From: Acidobacteriaceae bacterium
Lineage (GTDB): Bacteria; Acidobacteriota; Terriglobia; Terriglobales; Acidobacteriaceae
Reading direction: 5' to 3'
Length of the DNA: 61,883 bases
Assembly: GCA_003134655.1 (NCBI GenBank)
Contig: PLBY01000164.1
Coordinates: 1-61,883 of the forward strand
Below, piece by piece: positions 1 through 8,958 of this stretch. A program made the position numbers and the translations under genes. The notes under the pieces were generated by a model. That model was not told the origin of the DNA and ran no database searches. It saw only the letters and a program-made list of their open reading frames with translations. Numbering within the stretch: the first letter of the stretch is position 1; each line of letters begins with the position of its first letter.

Positions 1-681
1 GGGGAGAAGATCGACATCATCGAGTATCACGAGGATGCCGTGACCTTCGCCGAGAAGGCGCTGCAGCCTGCGAAGGTCAGTCGCGTGACCGTGGTCGACA
101 GCGCCGACAAGCACCTCGAAGTTGTCGTCGATGACAGCCAGCTTTCGCTTGCCATCGGCAAGAAGGGGCAGAACGTCCGCCTAGCGGCGAAGCTGCTCGG
201 CTGGAAGATTGACATCAAGAGCGAAGAAGAGAAGCGGCAGGAAGTCGAGTTGCAGATGGCCGCGATGGCTCCGCAAGCGTCGACTCCGCTTGAGAACGTA
301 ACCGGCTTGGGCGAAGGTCTGGTGGAGAAGCTCAGCGCGGCGGGCGTGACGACCGTTGAAGCACTTGCCGACATGACGCCGGAGCAACTGGAGGCCATTG
401 AGGGCATCGGGCCGAAGACGGTGGAAAAAATCAGTCTCGCGGTGAATAATTACTTTGCGAGCCTGGAAGCGGGCGCCGCCGAAGGGGAAGTCCCGGCGGA
501 GGGTGTGACTGCTGAAGGTGAAGTGGTCGCTGAAGAAGCTGCGCCGGAAGCAGTAGACGGCGAAGTTGCCGCGGAAGAACCAGCGGCGGCACCTGAGGCG
601 ACGGCGGAAGCCGAAGCCGCCTCGGACGAAAACGAAGAGCACGAGCCGAAGAAGGGCTCTGCTCCCGAAACAACAGAATAG
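1..681 (+). CDS. nusA: Transcription termination/antitermination factor NusA, C-terminal part
   Basis: The reading frame is already open at base 1, so the 5' part of the gene lies outside the window; the 226 visible residues are the C-terminal part. NusA binds RNA polymerase and nascent RNA to control pausing, termination and antitermination. The visible part has a KH RNA-binding domain with the GxxG loop IGKKGQNV near residue 52. A helix-hairpin-helix unit follows (GLGEGLVEKLSAAGV, then IEGIGPKTVEKI, about residues 98-150), and the protein ends in an Ala/Glu-rich acidic tail of about 65 residues. Position directly before infB is the classical nusA-infB arrangement. The small ylxR gene often found between them is absent; the 104-bp gap holds no convincing gene. 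Confidence 0.95.
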   Translation, partial: GEKIDIIEYHEDAVTFAEKALQPAKVSRVTVVDSADKHLEVVVDDSQLSLAIGKKGQNVRLAAKLLGWKIDIKSEEEKRQEVELQMAAMAPQASTPLENVTGLGEGLVEKLSAAGVTTVEALADMTPEQLEAIEGIGPKTVEKISLAVNNYFASLEAGAAEGEVPAEGVTAEGEVVAEEAAPEAVDGEVAAEEPAAAPEATAEAEAASDENEEHEPKKGSAPETTE

Positions 682-785
682 TCATGTTACGCGCGCAAAT
701 CTACGATGGCGTGCGAGTGCAGGACGTTGACTCCGTGAGGATGCGATGAAGACTTAAGCACAACGCGGAGTACAAGAAAGGCCGG

Positions 786-3695
786 ATGAGTAAGGTTCGA
801 ATCAACGATCTCGCCAGGGAGCTGGAAGTTAAAAGCAAAGCCATTCTCGACGCGCTACCTCTCGTCGGGGTGACGGAGAAGAAGACCCATTCCAGTTCGC
901 TCGAGGAACATGAAGCGGAAAAAGTGCGGGTGCACCTCCGCGGCTCGTCCGAAGCGCAGACAGCGTCTGCCCGGTCCGCGCGTCCTCTGCGCGGCGAAGA
1001 AGAAATCAAGACCAAGATCGATTTGTCGCATATCTCCCGCCCGGGAGACGTGCTGAAAGCCATCACGCAGCAGAAAGAAGCAGTGGCGCCACCGGCTCGG
1101 CCGGCAGCTGCGCCTCCGATTGCGGCGAAGCCTGTGCTTGCGTCTCCGGCGGTCAGACCGGCAGCGCCTCCCGTGGCGCCCGCGATTCCGGCAGCGAAGG
1201 CACCGGCTCCGGCTGCGCGCCCTGAAGTGGTCGCCCCCGCGGCGGCAAAGCCGGCTGCGCCCGCGATTCCAGTCGCTACTCCCAGCGCAGTTACAGCCGC
1301 GCCCGTGGTTGCGGCACCGCCGCGTGTGGTGACGCCGCCAGTTCCAGTGGCGGTGGTTGCGCCGCCGGTGCCGGCAGCGCCAGTGGTTACAGCATCTGCC
1401 ACACCTCAAACTCCAGTGGCTCCGCCGCGTCCGGCTGCGCCAGTAATTACAGGTCCGCCGCAGCCTCCAGCGCCGCGCATGATTGTTCCGCAGACGGGAC
1501 CGCGTCCGGTGTACAAAGCTCCGCCGCCGCGTCCGGTCGCTCCCGTTGCGCAGGCCGGTGCACCTGCCGGGACCATGCGTCCCGCGCCCGGGCGTCCAGT
1601 GCCGGGACAGCCAATTTTTCAGCGCCCGCGTCCGACCACGCCCGGCGGAGGTCCGCCGCGTCCGTTGCGTCCGGGTGAGCGTCGCCCGATGCACCCCACT
1701 CGTTCGACGCCGGCGGGTGCGCGTCCGCTCGGTGTAGGTCCAGGGCTTCCGCCTCCGGGACCAGCACGTCCAGGTGCGCGTCCGGGTGCTCCCGCGCGCC
1801 GGCCTGGCCAGCGCTATGTTCCGCGTGGCGTAAAAGAAGGCCCAATGAAGGGCTACACGCCGCCGCCGCGCATGGTGGTGTCGAATGAGCCGATGCCGAT
1901 CACGCGCAATATCACGATCACGGAAGGCATCAGCGTTAAAGATCTGGCGGAGAAGCTCGATATCCGTGTGAAGGATGTGATCTCTCGCCTGCTCGGACGC
2001 GGCGTCTTCGCGACAGTGAACCAGACGCTCGATGCGGAACTGGCGAGCGAAATGGCGCGCTTCTTCGGAGCTGAGACGAACGTGATCACGTTCGAAGAGC
2101 AGGCTTCGAAAGATATTGATGCGGCAGCTGCGAGCGGCGAGGAATCCGCGGTCGAAGTTACGCCGCGTCCGCCGGTGGTCACGATCATGGGTCACGTCGA
2201 CCATGGCAAGACCACATTGCTCGACTCGATTCGCCTCACCAGCGTTGCGGAAGGCGAAGCGGGCGGCATCACGCAGCATATCGGTGCCTACAAGGTTCGC
2301 ATCACCGATAAGGAATCTCCAGCCTTTGGACGCGAGATTGTGTTCCTCGATACGCCGGGTCACGAAGCATTTACCCGTATGCGGTCGCGCGGAGCGAAGG
2401 CCACCGACATTGTGGTGCTTGTTGTCGCTGCCGATGACGGCGTCATGCCGCAGACCGTGGAAGCGATCGATCACGCGCACGCCGCGGAAGTTCCGATCAT
2501 CGTTGCCGTGAACAAGGTCGATAAGCCCGACGCCATGCCCGACCGCGTGAAGAAACAACTTGCCGATCGCGGACTGGTACCAGAAGAGTGGGGCGGCAAG
2601 ACGGTGTTCGTCGATGTTTCGGCGAAGAAGAAAACGAACCTGAACCTGCTGATGGAAATGATTTGCCTGGTCGCGGATCTCGCGGAGCTGAAGGCGACTC
2701 CGGAACGCGCTGCCACCGGTGTGGTTCTCGAAGCGAAACTCGATCGCGGCCGCGGACCCGTGGCCACTGTACTCGTGCAAAACGGCACGCTGGTTGCCGG
2801 GGACAACTTCGTCGTGGGCAACGTGTTCGGCAAAGTTCGCGCCATGTTCGACGATCGCGGGGCGGTGCTGCAGTCCGCGCCTCCGTCGACGCCGGTCGAA
2901 ATTCTGGGCTTGGAAGGTTTGCCGCAGGCTGGGGATCAGTTCGTTGTGGTCGCCGATCGCGACAAGGCGCGCGGCATTTCCGAATACCGCGAGCAGAAAG
3001 CCCGCGAAGCTGCGCTGGCGAAGAGTTCGCGCGTATCGCTGGAAGGGCTCGCCGAGCAGATCAAGACCGCCGGCACCAAGGAATTGAACATCATCCTGAA
3101 GGGCGACGTGGGCGGATCGGTCGAAGTCTTGAGCGACCTGCTGGCGAGGCTTTCGAACGACAAGGTGCGCCTGAAACTGCTGCGCTCGGGCGTGGGCGCC
3201 ATTACCGAAACGGACGTCCTATTGGCTTCTGCGTCGAACGCCATCATCATCGGCTTCAACGTGCGGCCGGAGCGCAAGGCGCAGGAACTGGCGGAGCAGG
3301 AAGAAGTCGACATCCGCCTGCACTCGATCATTTACGAACTGCAGGACGAGATCAAGCGCGCCATGACCGGGCTGCTTGAGCCGACGATCAAAGAGACCTA
3401 CCAGGGCCGCGCCGAGGTGCTCGAAACCTTCCGCATCCCGAAGGTGGGAACGATTGCCGGTTGCCGCGTGACCGACGGCGTGATCAAAAACAACTCCGAA
3501 GTGCGCCTGCTGCGCGACAATGTGGTCGTGTTCAAAGGCAAAGTGGGATCGCTGCGCCGCTTCAAGGACGATGCCAAGGAAGTGACCAACGGCATGGAAT
3601 GCGGCATTTCGATCGCGAACTATGGCGATATCAAGGCCCGCGATGTGATCGAGGCATTCGCCACGGAACGGATTGCCGCCGAAGCGATGGTGTAG
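786..3695 (+). CDS. infB: Translation initiation factor IF-2
   Basis: This 969-residue GTPase delivers initiator tRNA to the small ribosomal subunit. An IF2_N module lies at residues 3-50 (INDLARELEVKSKAILDAL). A very long Pro/Ala-rich linker follows (about residues 95-350), and then a second IF2_N-like module (ISVKDLAEKLDIRVKDVISR, about residue 377). The G domain shows G1 GHVDHGKT (about 468), GGITQHIG, DTPGHE (about 522) and NKVDK (about 576). Domains II, III and C2 follow. The start ATG is preceded by AGAAAGG. The linker is at the long end for the family and is typical of GC-rich soil bacteria. The gene is probably cotranscribed with nusA. Confidence 0.98.
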   Translation: MSKVRINDLARELEVKSKAILDALPLVGVTEKKTHSSSLEEHEAEKVRVHLRGSSEAQTASARSARPLRGEEEIKTKIDLSHISRPGDVLKAITQQKEAVAPPARPAAAPPIAAKPVLASPAVRPAAPPVAPAIPAAKAPAPAARPEVVAPAAAKPAAPAIPVATPSAVTAAPVVAAPPRVVTPPVPVAVVAPPVPAAPVVTASATPQTPVAPPRPAAPVITGPPQPPAPRMIVPQTGPRPVYKAPPPRPVAPVAQAGAPAGTMRPAPGRPVPGQPIFQRPRPTTPGGGPPRPLRPGERRPMHPTRSTPAGARPLGVGPGLPPPGPARPGARPGAPARRPGQRYVPRGVKEGPMKGYTPPPRMVVSNEPMPITRNITITEGISVKDLAEKLDIRVKDVISRLLGRGVFATVNQTLDAELASEMARFFGAETNVITFEEQASKDIDAAAASGEESAVEVTPRPPVVTIMGHVDHGKTTLLDSIRLTSVAEGEAGGITQHIGAYKVRITDKESPAFGREIVFLDTPGHEAFTRMRSRGAKATDIVVLVVAADDGVMPQTVEAIDHAHAAEVPIIVAVNKVDKPDAMPDRVKKQLADRGLVPEEWGGKTVFVDVSAKKKTNLNLLMEMICLVADLAELKATPERAATGVVLEAKLDRGRGPVATVLVQNGTLVAGDNFVVGNVFGKVRAMFDDRGAVLQSAPPSTPVEILGLEGLPQAGDQFVVVADRDKARGISEYREQKAREAALAKSSRVSLEGLAEQIKTAGTKELNIILKGDVGGSVEVLSDLLARLSNDKVRLKLLRSGVGAITETDVLLASASNAIIIGFNVRPERKAQELAEQEEVDIRLHSIIYELQDEIKRAMTGLLEPTIKETYQGRAEVLETFRIPKVGTIAGCRVTDGVIKNNSEVRLLRDNVVVFKGKVGSLRRFKDDAKEVTNGMECGISIANYGDIKARDVIEAFATERIAAEAMV

Positions 3696-3788
3696 AAGTT
3701 TCGAGTTTCCAGTTTCAGGTTTCGAGCGAACTCGGCCCGGGTGGGTGTCTCCGCTCACCCTGAACTCGAAACCTGAACCTCGAGCTGA
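3696..3788. repeat. Intergenic inverted repeat built from a GTTTCnAG word
   Basis: Directly after the infB stop, the left arm (3697-3727) is a degenerate tandem of GTTTCGAG/GTTTCCAG/GTTTCAG. The right arm (3761-3786) carries the reverse complement. The two arms can pair over about 14 bp (TTCAGGTTTCGAG core), leaving a loop of about 30 nt. The loop has a further GC-rich hairpin (GGGTGGGTG / CGCTCACCC). It could end infB transcripts or be a dispersed repeat. It has the same architecture, with a different word, as repeats at 5601, 11710, 17434, 28371 and 29071. Confidence 0.7.
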
Positions 3789-4079
3789 ATGCCCATCGCT
3801 TTTCTCACCCTCGAACTCCACATTGAAGCGGCGCAGTCAATCAAAGACCGGCGACAGGTTGTACGAAGCTTGAAAGACCGGCTGCGCACCAGTTTCAACG
3901 TCTCGGTCGCCGAACTCGATGCGGCGGAACTCTGGAACCGCGCCACCATCGGCGTGGTGAGCATCTCCAATTCCCGCGACTATCTCGACGGACAGATGAA
4001 GAACGTGGAGCGCGCGGCCACGCGCATCGCGAATAACCACGGCGCGGAGATCGCGGATTCGTTCGTGGAGTACTTCTAG
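3789..4079 (+). CDS. DUF503 (YlxP-like) family protein
   Basis: The product is a 96-residue protein of the DUF503 family. Hallmarks are a beta strand IAFLTLELHI followed by SIKDRRQVVRSLKDRL, then VSVAELD and a C-terminal amphipathic helix. Members usually sit between infB and rbfA, as here (Bacillus YlxP is the familiar relative), and a role near ribosome biogenesis is assumed from that context only; no biochemical function can be read from the sequence. The chosen ATG follows the inverted repeat and has no clear Shine-Dalgarno. The size fits the family. Confidence 0.9.
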   Translation: MPIAFLTLELHIEAAQSIKDRRQVVRSLKDRLRTSFNVSVAELDAAELWNRATIGVVSISNSRDYLDGQMKNVERAATRIANNHGAEIADSFVEYF

Positions 4080-4258
4080 ATTCGGCGCTGGGATGGGCAT
4101 TCGCATCCAGCCGCTGATTTCCGCAACACCTCCTAACACGTTGTTACCTCCGTACTTAACCCTCCACTGCGGAATCGGTCCACAATAGCGTAGCCGGATC
4201 ACACACTTGGGGTGGATTTTCTGTTATTCTCATGCGTTTTACCTGAGGTGGCCGGATC

Positions 4259-4651
4259 GTGGAGAAGCGCGGACTCAAATATCATCGCGGTCGGGTCGGC
4301 GAGGCTCTGCGCGAGGAGATCGAGACGCTGGTCGAAGGCGAGCTGGCCGATCCGCGGATTGGGCTGGTGAGCGTGACGGCGGTTCACATCGCGGATGACG
4401 GCCGATCGGCGCAGGTGTGGGTCAATGTTGAAGGCGATGACGAGGACGCGGACCACAGCCTGGAAGGCCTGGCAGCGGCAAAGGAATACATTCGGCACGA
4501 ACTCGTGGAGCGGTTGCACCTGAGGCGCGCTCCGGAGTTGTATTTTCGGCTGGACCGCGCGGAGCAGGAAAAGGCGCGAGTGGAAGAATTGCTGGCGCGG
4601 GCGAAGAAGAGGAGCAAAGCGGGCAAGGCACACGGTGGAAAAAAGGCATAG
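4259..4651 (+). CDS. rbfA: 30S ribosome-binding factor RbfA
   Basis: This 130-residue KH-type factor acts in late maturation of the 16S rRNA 5' end. Typical features are the N-terminal EALREEIETLVEGELADPRI, the strand GLVSVTAVHIADDGRSAQVWV, and a helix KEYIRHELVERLHLRRAPELYF that ends in the family's R-x-x-P-x-L-x-F pattern. The C-terminus is Lys-rich. The start is GTG at 4259, supported by GAGGTG eight bases upstream; no upstream ATG keeps the conserved N-terminus. The end overlaps the start of nrnA by 17 bases, suggesting coupled translation. The 180 bp before it may hold a promoter, but none is clear. Confidence 0.95.
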   Translation: MEKRGLKYHRGRVGEALREEIETLVEGELADPRIGLVSVTAVHIADDGRSAQVWVNVEGDDEDADHSLEGLAAAKEYIRHELVERLHLRRAPELYFRLDRAEQEKARVEELLARAKKRSKAGKAHGGKKA

Positions 4652-5600
4652 CAGCGTCGAGGATGTACTCCGGCAGATCGGACAGCACGAGCGATTCGTG
4701 CTGACGTCGCACGCCCGTCCCGACGGCGACGCGGTCGGCTCGGCGCTGGCCTGCTGCCAGATTTTGCGCGCGATGGGAAAGCACGCCGATGTTGTGCTGC
4801 ACGATGGCGTGCCTCGCATCTACCGTTCGCTTCCATTCGCGGATCAAGTTCTGCAATCCCACCGCGTTCTCGGCGCCTACGAAGCGGCGATTATTCTGGA
4901 GTGCGACAGCATTCACCGGACCCGGCTCGAAGGGCTGGAAGACCGGGTGCTGATCAGCATTGACCATCATGTCAGCGGGCGTCCGTTTGCGGATGTGAAT
5001 TGGATTGATCCGCATGCCGTGGCTACTGCGGAAATGGTTTTCCGGCTGGCGCGGGAAGCGGGCGTGAAATTCTCTCCCGAGATTGCGACCTGTCTTTACA
5101 CGGCGCTGATGACCGACACCGGGTCGTTCATGTTTCAAGGCACGAATGAGAATACCTTTGCTCTGGCGCGCGAACTGGTGTTGGCGGGAGCCGATCCGGC
5201 GTACTGCGCGCGCGGTATTTATTTCGCGCACTCGGTCGGTAAGATCCGGCTGCTCGGCGAGGCCCTGCGCAATCTCAGTGTGGAAGGGCACATCGGCTAC
5301 GCCTGGGTGACGCAGAAGCAGATGGAGCGCTGCGGCGCGATTGAAGAAGATTGCGAAGGTTTGGTAAATTACGTTCTCTCCATTGGCGGTGTCGAAGTGG
5401 CGGCCTTCTTCCGCGAAATGCCCGAGGGGCGGTACCGCGTCAGCCTGCGCAGCAAAGGCAAGCTCGATGTGGCCCACGTGGCTGAGAGTTTCGGCGGTGG
5501 AGGCCACGAATGCGCCAGCGGATGCTCGGTCGACGGGCCCCTTGCCGAGGCCGTGCGCCAGGTTCTGTTCCAGCTTCGCCGCGGACCTTCCGTACAATAG
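4635..5600 (+). CDS. nrnA: DHH/DHHA1 phosphoesterase, nanoRNase/pAp phosphatase
   Basis: This 321-residue DHH-superfamily hydrolase degrades 2-5 nt RNAs and in many relatives also pAp. Metal-binding motifs seen are the N-terminal SHARPDGDAVGSALA (about residue 24), an acidic LECDS (about 90), the name motif DHHVSG (about 108) and TALMTDTGSF (about 156). The DHHA1 C-terminal domain ends in FGGGGHECASG (about 286). The start GTG lies inside rbfA. The rbfA-nrnA pair is a common bacterial arrangement; truB, the usual next gene, is missing and a glycosyltransferase follows. Confidence 0.93.
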   Translation: MEKRHSSVEDVLRQIGQHERFVLTSHARPDGDAVGSALACCQILRAMGKHADVVLHDGVPRIYRSLPFADQVLQSHRVLGAYEAAIILECDSIHRTRLEGLEDRVLISIDHHVSGRPFADVNWIDPHAVATAEMVFRLAREAGVKFSPEIATCLYTALMTDTGSFMFQGTNENTFALARELVLAGADPAYCARGIYFAHSVGKIRLLGEALRNLSVEGHIGYAWVTQKQMERCGAIEEDCEGLVNYVLSIGGVEVAAFFREMPEGRYRVSLRSKGKLDVAHVAESFGGGGHECASGCSVDGPLAEAVRQVLFQLRRGPSVQ

Positions 5601-5704
5601 AAATCCATTGTTCATTGTTGATTTCTGATTGCTGATTGAAGAGCCATCGGCTGCTTTTTGGTTTTCAATCAACAATCAGCAATCATCAATCAGTAATTTC
5701 CCGA
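5601..5704. repeat. Intergenic inverted repeat built from a TGATTGn word
   Basis: Left arm 5601-5640 is a degenerate tandem of TGATTGC/TGTTGAT words. Right arm 5663-5700 is its complement (CAATCAGCAATCATCAATCA). A loop of about 22 nt separates them. The block starts at the nrnA stop and ends at the next start codon, so it fills the whole intergenic region. Pairing is extensive but in shifting registers because the words repeat. Composition is AT-rich compared with the genes around it. Confidence 0.75.
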
Positions 5705-7345
5705 ATGACCGCTCGCACCCGCACGGACGTGCTGTTGATCGCAGGCTTTTGTGCGTTTCTGTTTTTTTACGGCATGGGCCAATTCGGGCTGATCGGCGCC
5801 GACGAACCGCGGTACGCGCAGGTGGCGCGCGAGATGCTCGACCGCCACGACTGGATCACGCCGGTTCTCGGCGGGCATGCCTGGCTCGAGAAGCCGCCCC
5901 TGTATTACTGGCAGGCGATGCTGGCCTATTCCTTGTTCGGCGTCAATGATGTGGCCGCGCGCATCCCGGCCGCGATTGACGCTACTCTGCTGGTGATCGC
6001 CGTTTATCTTTTCTTTCGCAAATTCCGGCGCGGGGTGGAAGTCGATGCGGCGCTGATCACGGCTTCTTGCGCGGGCGTAATCGGGTATGCCCATGCTGCT
6101 TCGATGGACATGGCGCTGGCCGCGAGTTTCTCTACGGGAATGCTCGCGTGGTGGGCTTGGCGAGAAGGTGGAAAGCGAATCTATCTTGCGCTGTTCTACG
6201 TTTGCATGGCGCTGGGAATGCTGTCCAAGGGCCCGGTCGCGCCGTTTCTGGCGGCGGCCGTTATTGTGCTCTTCGCGGTTGGCGCGCGAGAATTCCGCTG
6301 GGTGCTGAGGACGCTCTGGCTGCCGGGGATTCTTCTGTTCTGTGCGATTGCGCTGCCCTGGTACGTCGCAGTGCAGATGCGGAATCCACAGTTCTTTCGC
6401 GAATTTATTTTGCAGCACAATCTGGCGCGCTTCTCCAGCAATCTGTACCATCACCGCGAGCCGTTTTGGTACTACCTTCCGGTCACGGCTCTCGCGCTGC
6501 TGCCATGGACCGTGTTCGTGATCGCGGCGTTCGTGGAATCTCTGCGGATCTGGTGGGCGGAACGCAAATCGATTTCCGCCGAGCCAGATCTTGAATTGCA
6601 ATTCAGATTCTACGTGTGCTGCTGGCTCGTGGTTCCGGTGGCGTTCTTTTCGATCTCGCAGTCGAAGCTGCCCGGCTACATCCTTCCTGCGATCCCAGCT
6701 GGAGCCGTGCTGCTGGCGGAGTACTTGCGACGCCATCTCGCGCGTGAAGACGATGAGGGCGTACCGAAGAGCTTGGCGGTGCTGCATGCGCTTGTGGCCG
6801 CTGCGCCGATCGTACCGTCAGTGCTGGTCGCTTATGTCATTACTCAGCATCGGCTGCCCGCCGGGCGGCCCATGTTTGTGGCACTCGCTATTGCGTTCGC
6901 CCTTTGCGCCGCTATCGCGATGACGCTGGCCAGCCGTTTGCGCCTCACCATGCTGCGCTTTGTCACCCTGATTCCGGTTGTACTGTCCGTGACGGCGGTG
7001 CTGAAACTCGGATCGACCTCTGTGGATCAGACTCTCTCGACCCGTCCGCTGGCGGCCGAGTTGGCGAGTGTGGAGACACATCAACTTCAGCTCGCGGTCT
7101 ACGGCGTCTCGCGCGAGATGGAGTACGGGCTCGCGTTTTACCGCAACCAGACGATTTCGCGCTATGAGTCGGGCAAAGTTCCGGCGGAGGAACATCTGCT
7201 GGTGGCTCCGGCGGCATGGAAGGTGAATGTCGCGATGCAGACGGCGGGCCGGCGCGTGCTGTTCCTCGGCAATTGCGCGCCGCAAAACGTTGATTATTAC
7301 TGGGTCTCAGCTGCGGGAGCTGCGGGGGCCGCGCCGGAAAGATAA
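5705..7345 (+). CDS. ArnT/GT39-like polyprenyl-phosphate glycosyltransferase
   Basis: The product is a 546-residue multispanning inner-membrane glycosyltransferase of the ArnT/PMT (GT-C) type. These enzymes move a sugar from a lipid-phosphate carrier to lipid or protein on the periplasmic side. The first loop after TM1 carries the acidic GADEPRYAQVAREM expected for the catalytic region, followed by PVLGGHAWLEKPPLYYW, a signature of this family. About 10-12 hydrophobic segments follow, with a C-terminal soluble tail. I chose ATG 5705 because the frame upstream is the inverted repeat and TM1 follows at once. Acceptor and sugar cannot be told. Confidence 0.88.
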   Translation: MTARTRTDVLLIAGFCAFLFFYGMGQFGLIGADEPRYAQVAREMLDRHDWITPVLGGHAWLEKPPLYYWQAMLAYSLFGVNDVAARIPAAIDATLLVIAVYLFFRKFRRGVEVDAALITASCAGVIGYAHAASMDMALAASFSTGMLAWWAWREGGKRIYLALFYVCMALGMLSKGPVAPFLAAAVIVLFAVGAREFRWVLRTLWLPGILLFCAIALPWYVAVQMRNPQFFREFILQHNLARFSSNLYHHREPFWYYLPVTALALLPWTVFVIAAFVESLRIWWAERKSISAEPDLELQFRFYVCCWLVVPVAFFSISQSKLPGYILPAIPAGAVLLAEYLRRHLAREDDEGVPKSLAVLHALVAAAPIVPSVLVAYVITQHRLPAGRPMFVALAIAFALCAAIAMTLASRLRLTMLRFVTLIPVVLSVTAVLKLGSTSVDQTLSTRPLAAELASVETHQLQLAVYGVSREMEYGLAFYRNQTISRYESGKVPAEEHLLVAPAAWKVNVAMQTAGRRVLFLGNCAPQNVDYYWVSAAGAAGAAPER

Positions 7346-7350
7346 ATGCT

Positions 7351-7457
7351 TGTCATCCTGAGGCACGCGTTCTTGGCGGGCCGAAGGATCTATGAACTCC
7401 TGGACGCTATTGTGACGACCGGGAGTGCATGGATCCTTCGCCTTGCTCAGGATGACA
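7351..7457. repeat. Dispersed TGTCATCCTGAG-type inverted repeat between convergent genes
   Basis: The outer arms are TGTCATCCTGAGG (7351-7363) and GCTCAGGATGACA (7445-7457). The inner arms are CCGAAGGATC (7381-7390) and GGATCCTTCG (7431-7440). It lies between two converging genes, so it may act as a two-way transcription end. From memory this sequence is a common dispersed repeat in Acidobacteria. Confidence 0.75.
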
Positions 7458-7483
7458 AATCTGCAGAACGTCGTCGTATCGTT

Positions 7484-8083
7484 CTACTCGCTCGAGTACG
7501 CCAACTCTTCCAGTCCATGTCTGGCTGGGGCTACAGCCAACGCGGTGTTGCCGTACTCGAATCCCTTTTCGAAGGCCTGCAAATTCAGCTCGCGGAAACT
7601 TGGAGGCACCGAGTCGGCCACGGCTTTGCGCACGGCGTCCGCCGTTAGAAGCTTGGTGACGGCGGTGAAGAATCCCACCATCACGGAATTCAGCACCATC
7701 CGTTTGCCGAGTCCTTCGGCAATGCGCGTGGCCGGAATACTGTAGACCTTCTTGTCGGTGTTGACATTGGAGACACGGACCAGGTCTTCCTCGATGATCA
7801 GCATACCCTCCGGCTTCAGTTCCGGCGCGAAACGGTTGTAGGCCTCCTGCGACAGGACGACCATGATGTCGGGCCGCGTCACGTAGGGGTACAGTACCGG
7901 TTCGTCGGAGAGAATGAGCTGGGCGCTGCACGCACCGCCGCGCGCTTCCGGTCCGAAGTTCTGCGTCATGGTGGCAAAGCCGTTTTCGTAAATCGATGCC
8001 GCCTTGCCCAATAGAATGGCCGAGAGGATGACTCCCTGGCCGCCAAAGCCTGCAACGCGAATCTCGATTAACCGCATACGCAC
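7484..8083 (-). CDS. korC: 2-oxoacid:ferredoxin oxidoreductase gamma subunit
   Basis: This 199-residue protein matches the gamma domain of 2-oxoglutarate/pyruvate:ferredoxin oxidoreductases. It begins with VAGFGGQGVILSAILLGKA, followed by TQNFGPEARGGACSAQLILSD, the two signature blocks of the subunit. It is the last gene of the minus-strand four-gene operon, and its start overlaps the end of korB by 16 bases. The complex decarboxylates a 2-oxoacid to acyl-CoA with reduction of ferredoxin in the cytoplasm. A second ATG two codons in is an equally possible start. Confidence 0.92.
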   Translation of the reverse strand: MRMRLIEIRVAGFGGQGVILSAILLGKAASIYENGFATMTQNFGPEARGGACSAQLILSDEPVLYPYVTRPDIMVVLSQEAYNRFAPELKPEGMLIIEEDLVRVSNVNTDKKVYSIPATRIAEGLGKRMVLNSVMVGFFTAVTKLLTADAVRKAVADSVPPSFRELNLQAFEKGFEYGNTALAVAPARHGLEELAYSSE

Positions 8084-8958
8084 TCCATTTCGGGTTCTTC
8101 GACGTAGCGCTCGCCCAGCGTGTCGACGTACTGCGCGCGCATCATGGTTTGGTAGTCGGGACGGTCGCGGTCGACGAACTTGCCGACGGCGATCTCTCCG
8201 TTGAGCGTGAGGCCGACTTCGCTGGTGGGCGCGCCGTGCTTCACCTTGCTCTTTTCCTTATAGAACTTCATGGTGTCGAGGCCATCGCCCATCTTGTTGC
8301 GGCGCTGGTAGAGCGTGGGACAGGGCGAGATGACTTCGATGAACGAGAACCCTTTCTTTTGGAAGGCTTCGCTGATCGAGCGCGCCAGTTGACGCACGTG
8401 GAAGGTTGTCCAGCGCGCGACATAGACGGCGCCGGCAGCTTCGACCAGATGCGGCAGGTTGAATGCCGGCTCAAAGGTTCCGTACGGATTCGTCGACGTG
8501 GTGGCATGACCGGGCGTGGTCGGCGCGGTCTGGCCGCCGGTCATCGCGTAGATCAAATTGTTGACGCAGATTACTTTCAGGTCGATGTTGCGCCGCGCGG
8601 CGTGGATCAAGTGATTGCCGCCGATCGCCGACAGATCGCCGTCACCGGAGTAGACCACGACATTCAGTTTGGGATTCGCCAGCTTCAGTCCAGTTGCGAA
8701 TGGGATCGCGCGACCATGCGTGGTATGAAACGAATCGAGTTTTACGTAGCCCGCGACACGTCCCGTGCAGCCAATACCCGAGACCAAAGCCAGCGTCTTC
8801 AGATCAATCTTCGACTCGATCAGGGCGTGGGCAAACGAATTCACCGTGGTGCCGATGCCGCAGCCCGGGCACCAGATATGCGGCATGCGGTCGCTGCGCA
8901 GAAACTGCTCAACCGGATTGACCGTGTCGTCCGGCGTGTTGTCGAGAATGTTCAGCAT
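8068..8958 (-). CDS. korB: 2-oxoacid:ferredoxin oxidoreductase beta subunit (TPP-binding)
   Basis: This 296-residue beta subunit carries the thiamine pyrophosphate site. WCPGCGIGTTVNSFAHAL is seen near residue 30, GIGCTGRVAGY near 62, and the TPP/Mg motif GDGDLSAIGGNHLIHAARRN near 105-125, followed by VNNLIYAMTGGQ. This pattern is closest to the two-subunit 2-oxoglutarate (KorAB) group rather than pyruvate POR. The C-terminus ends MECVCG. Seven bases of overlap with korA indicate translational coupling. Confidence 0.95.
   Translation of the reverse strand: MLNILDNTPDDTVNPVEQFLRSDRMPHIWCPGCGIGTTVNSFAHALIESKIDLKTLALVSGIGCTGRVAGYVKLDSFHTTHGRAIPFATGLKLANPKLNVVVYSGDGDLSAIGGNHLIHAARRNIDLKVICVNNLIYAMTGGQTAPTTPGHATTSTNPYGTFEPAFNLPHLVEAAGAVYVARWTTFHVRQLARSISEAFQKKGFSFIEVISPCPTLYQRRNKMGDGLDTMKFYKEKSKVKHGAPTSEVGLTLNGEIAVGKFVDRDRPDYQTMMRAQYVDTLGERYVEEPEMECVCG

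Noticed and set aside
682..785. ylxR gene between nusA and infB
   Set aside because: The 104-bp gap is too short and encodes no YlxR-like residues.
855..2780. Long open frame antisense to infB
   Set aside because: It mirrors the GC-rich third positions of infB, is full of Arg/His and has no family motif.
4422..5675. Long minus-strand frame over nrnA
   Set aside because: It is the shadow of rbfA and nrnA; its composition is not that of a protein and its start lies in the word repeat.
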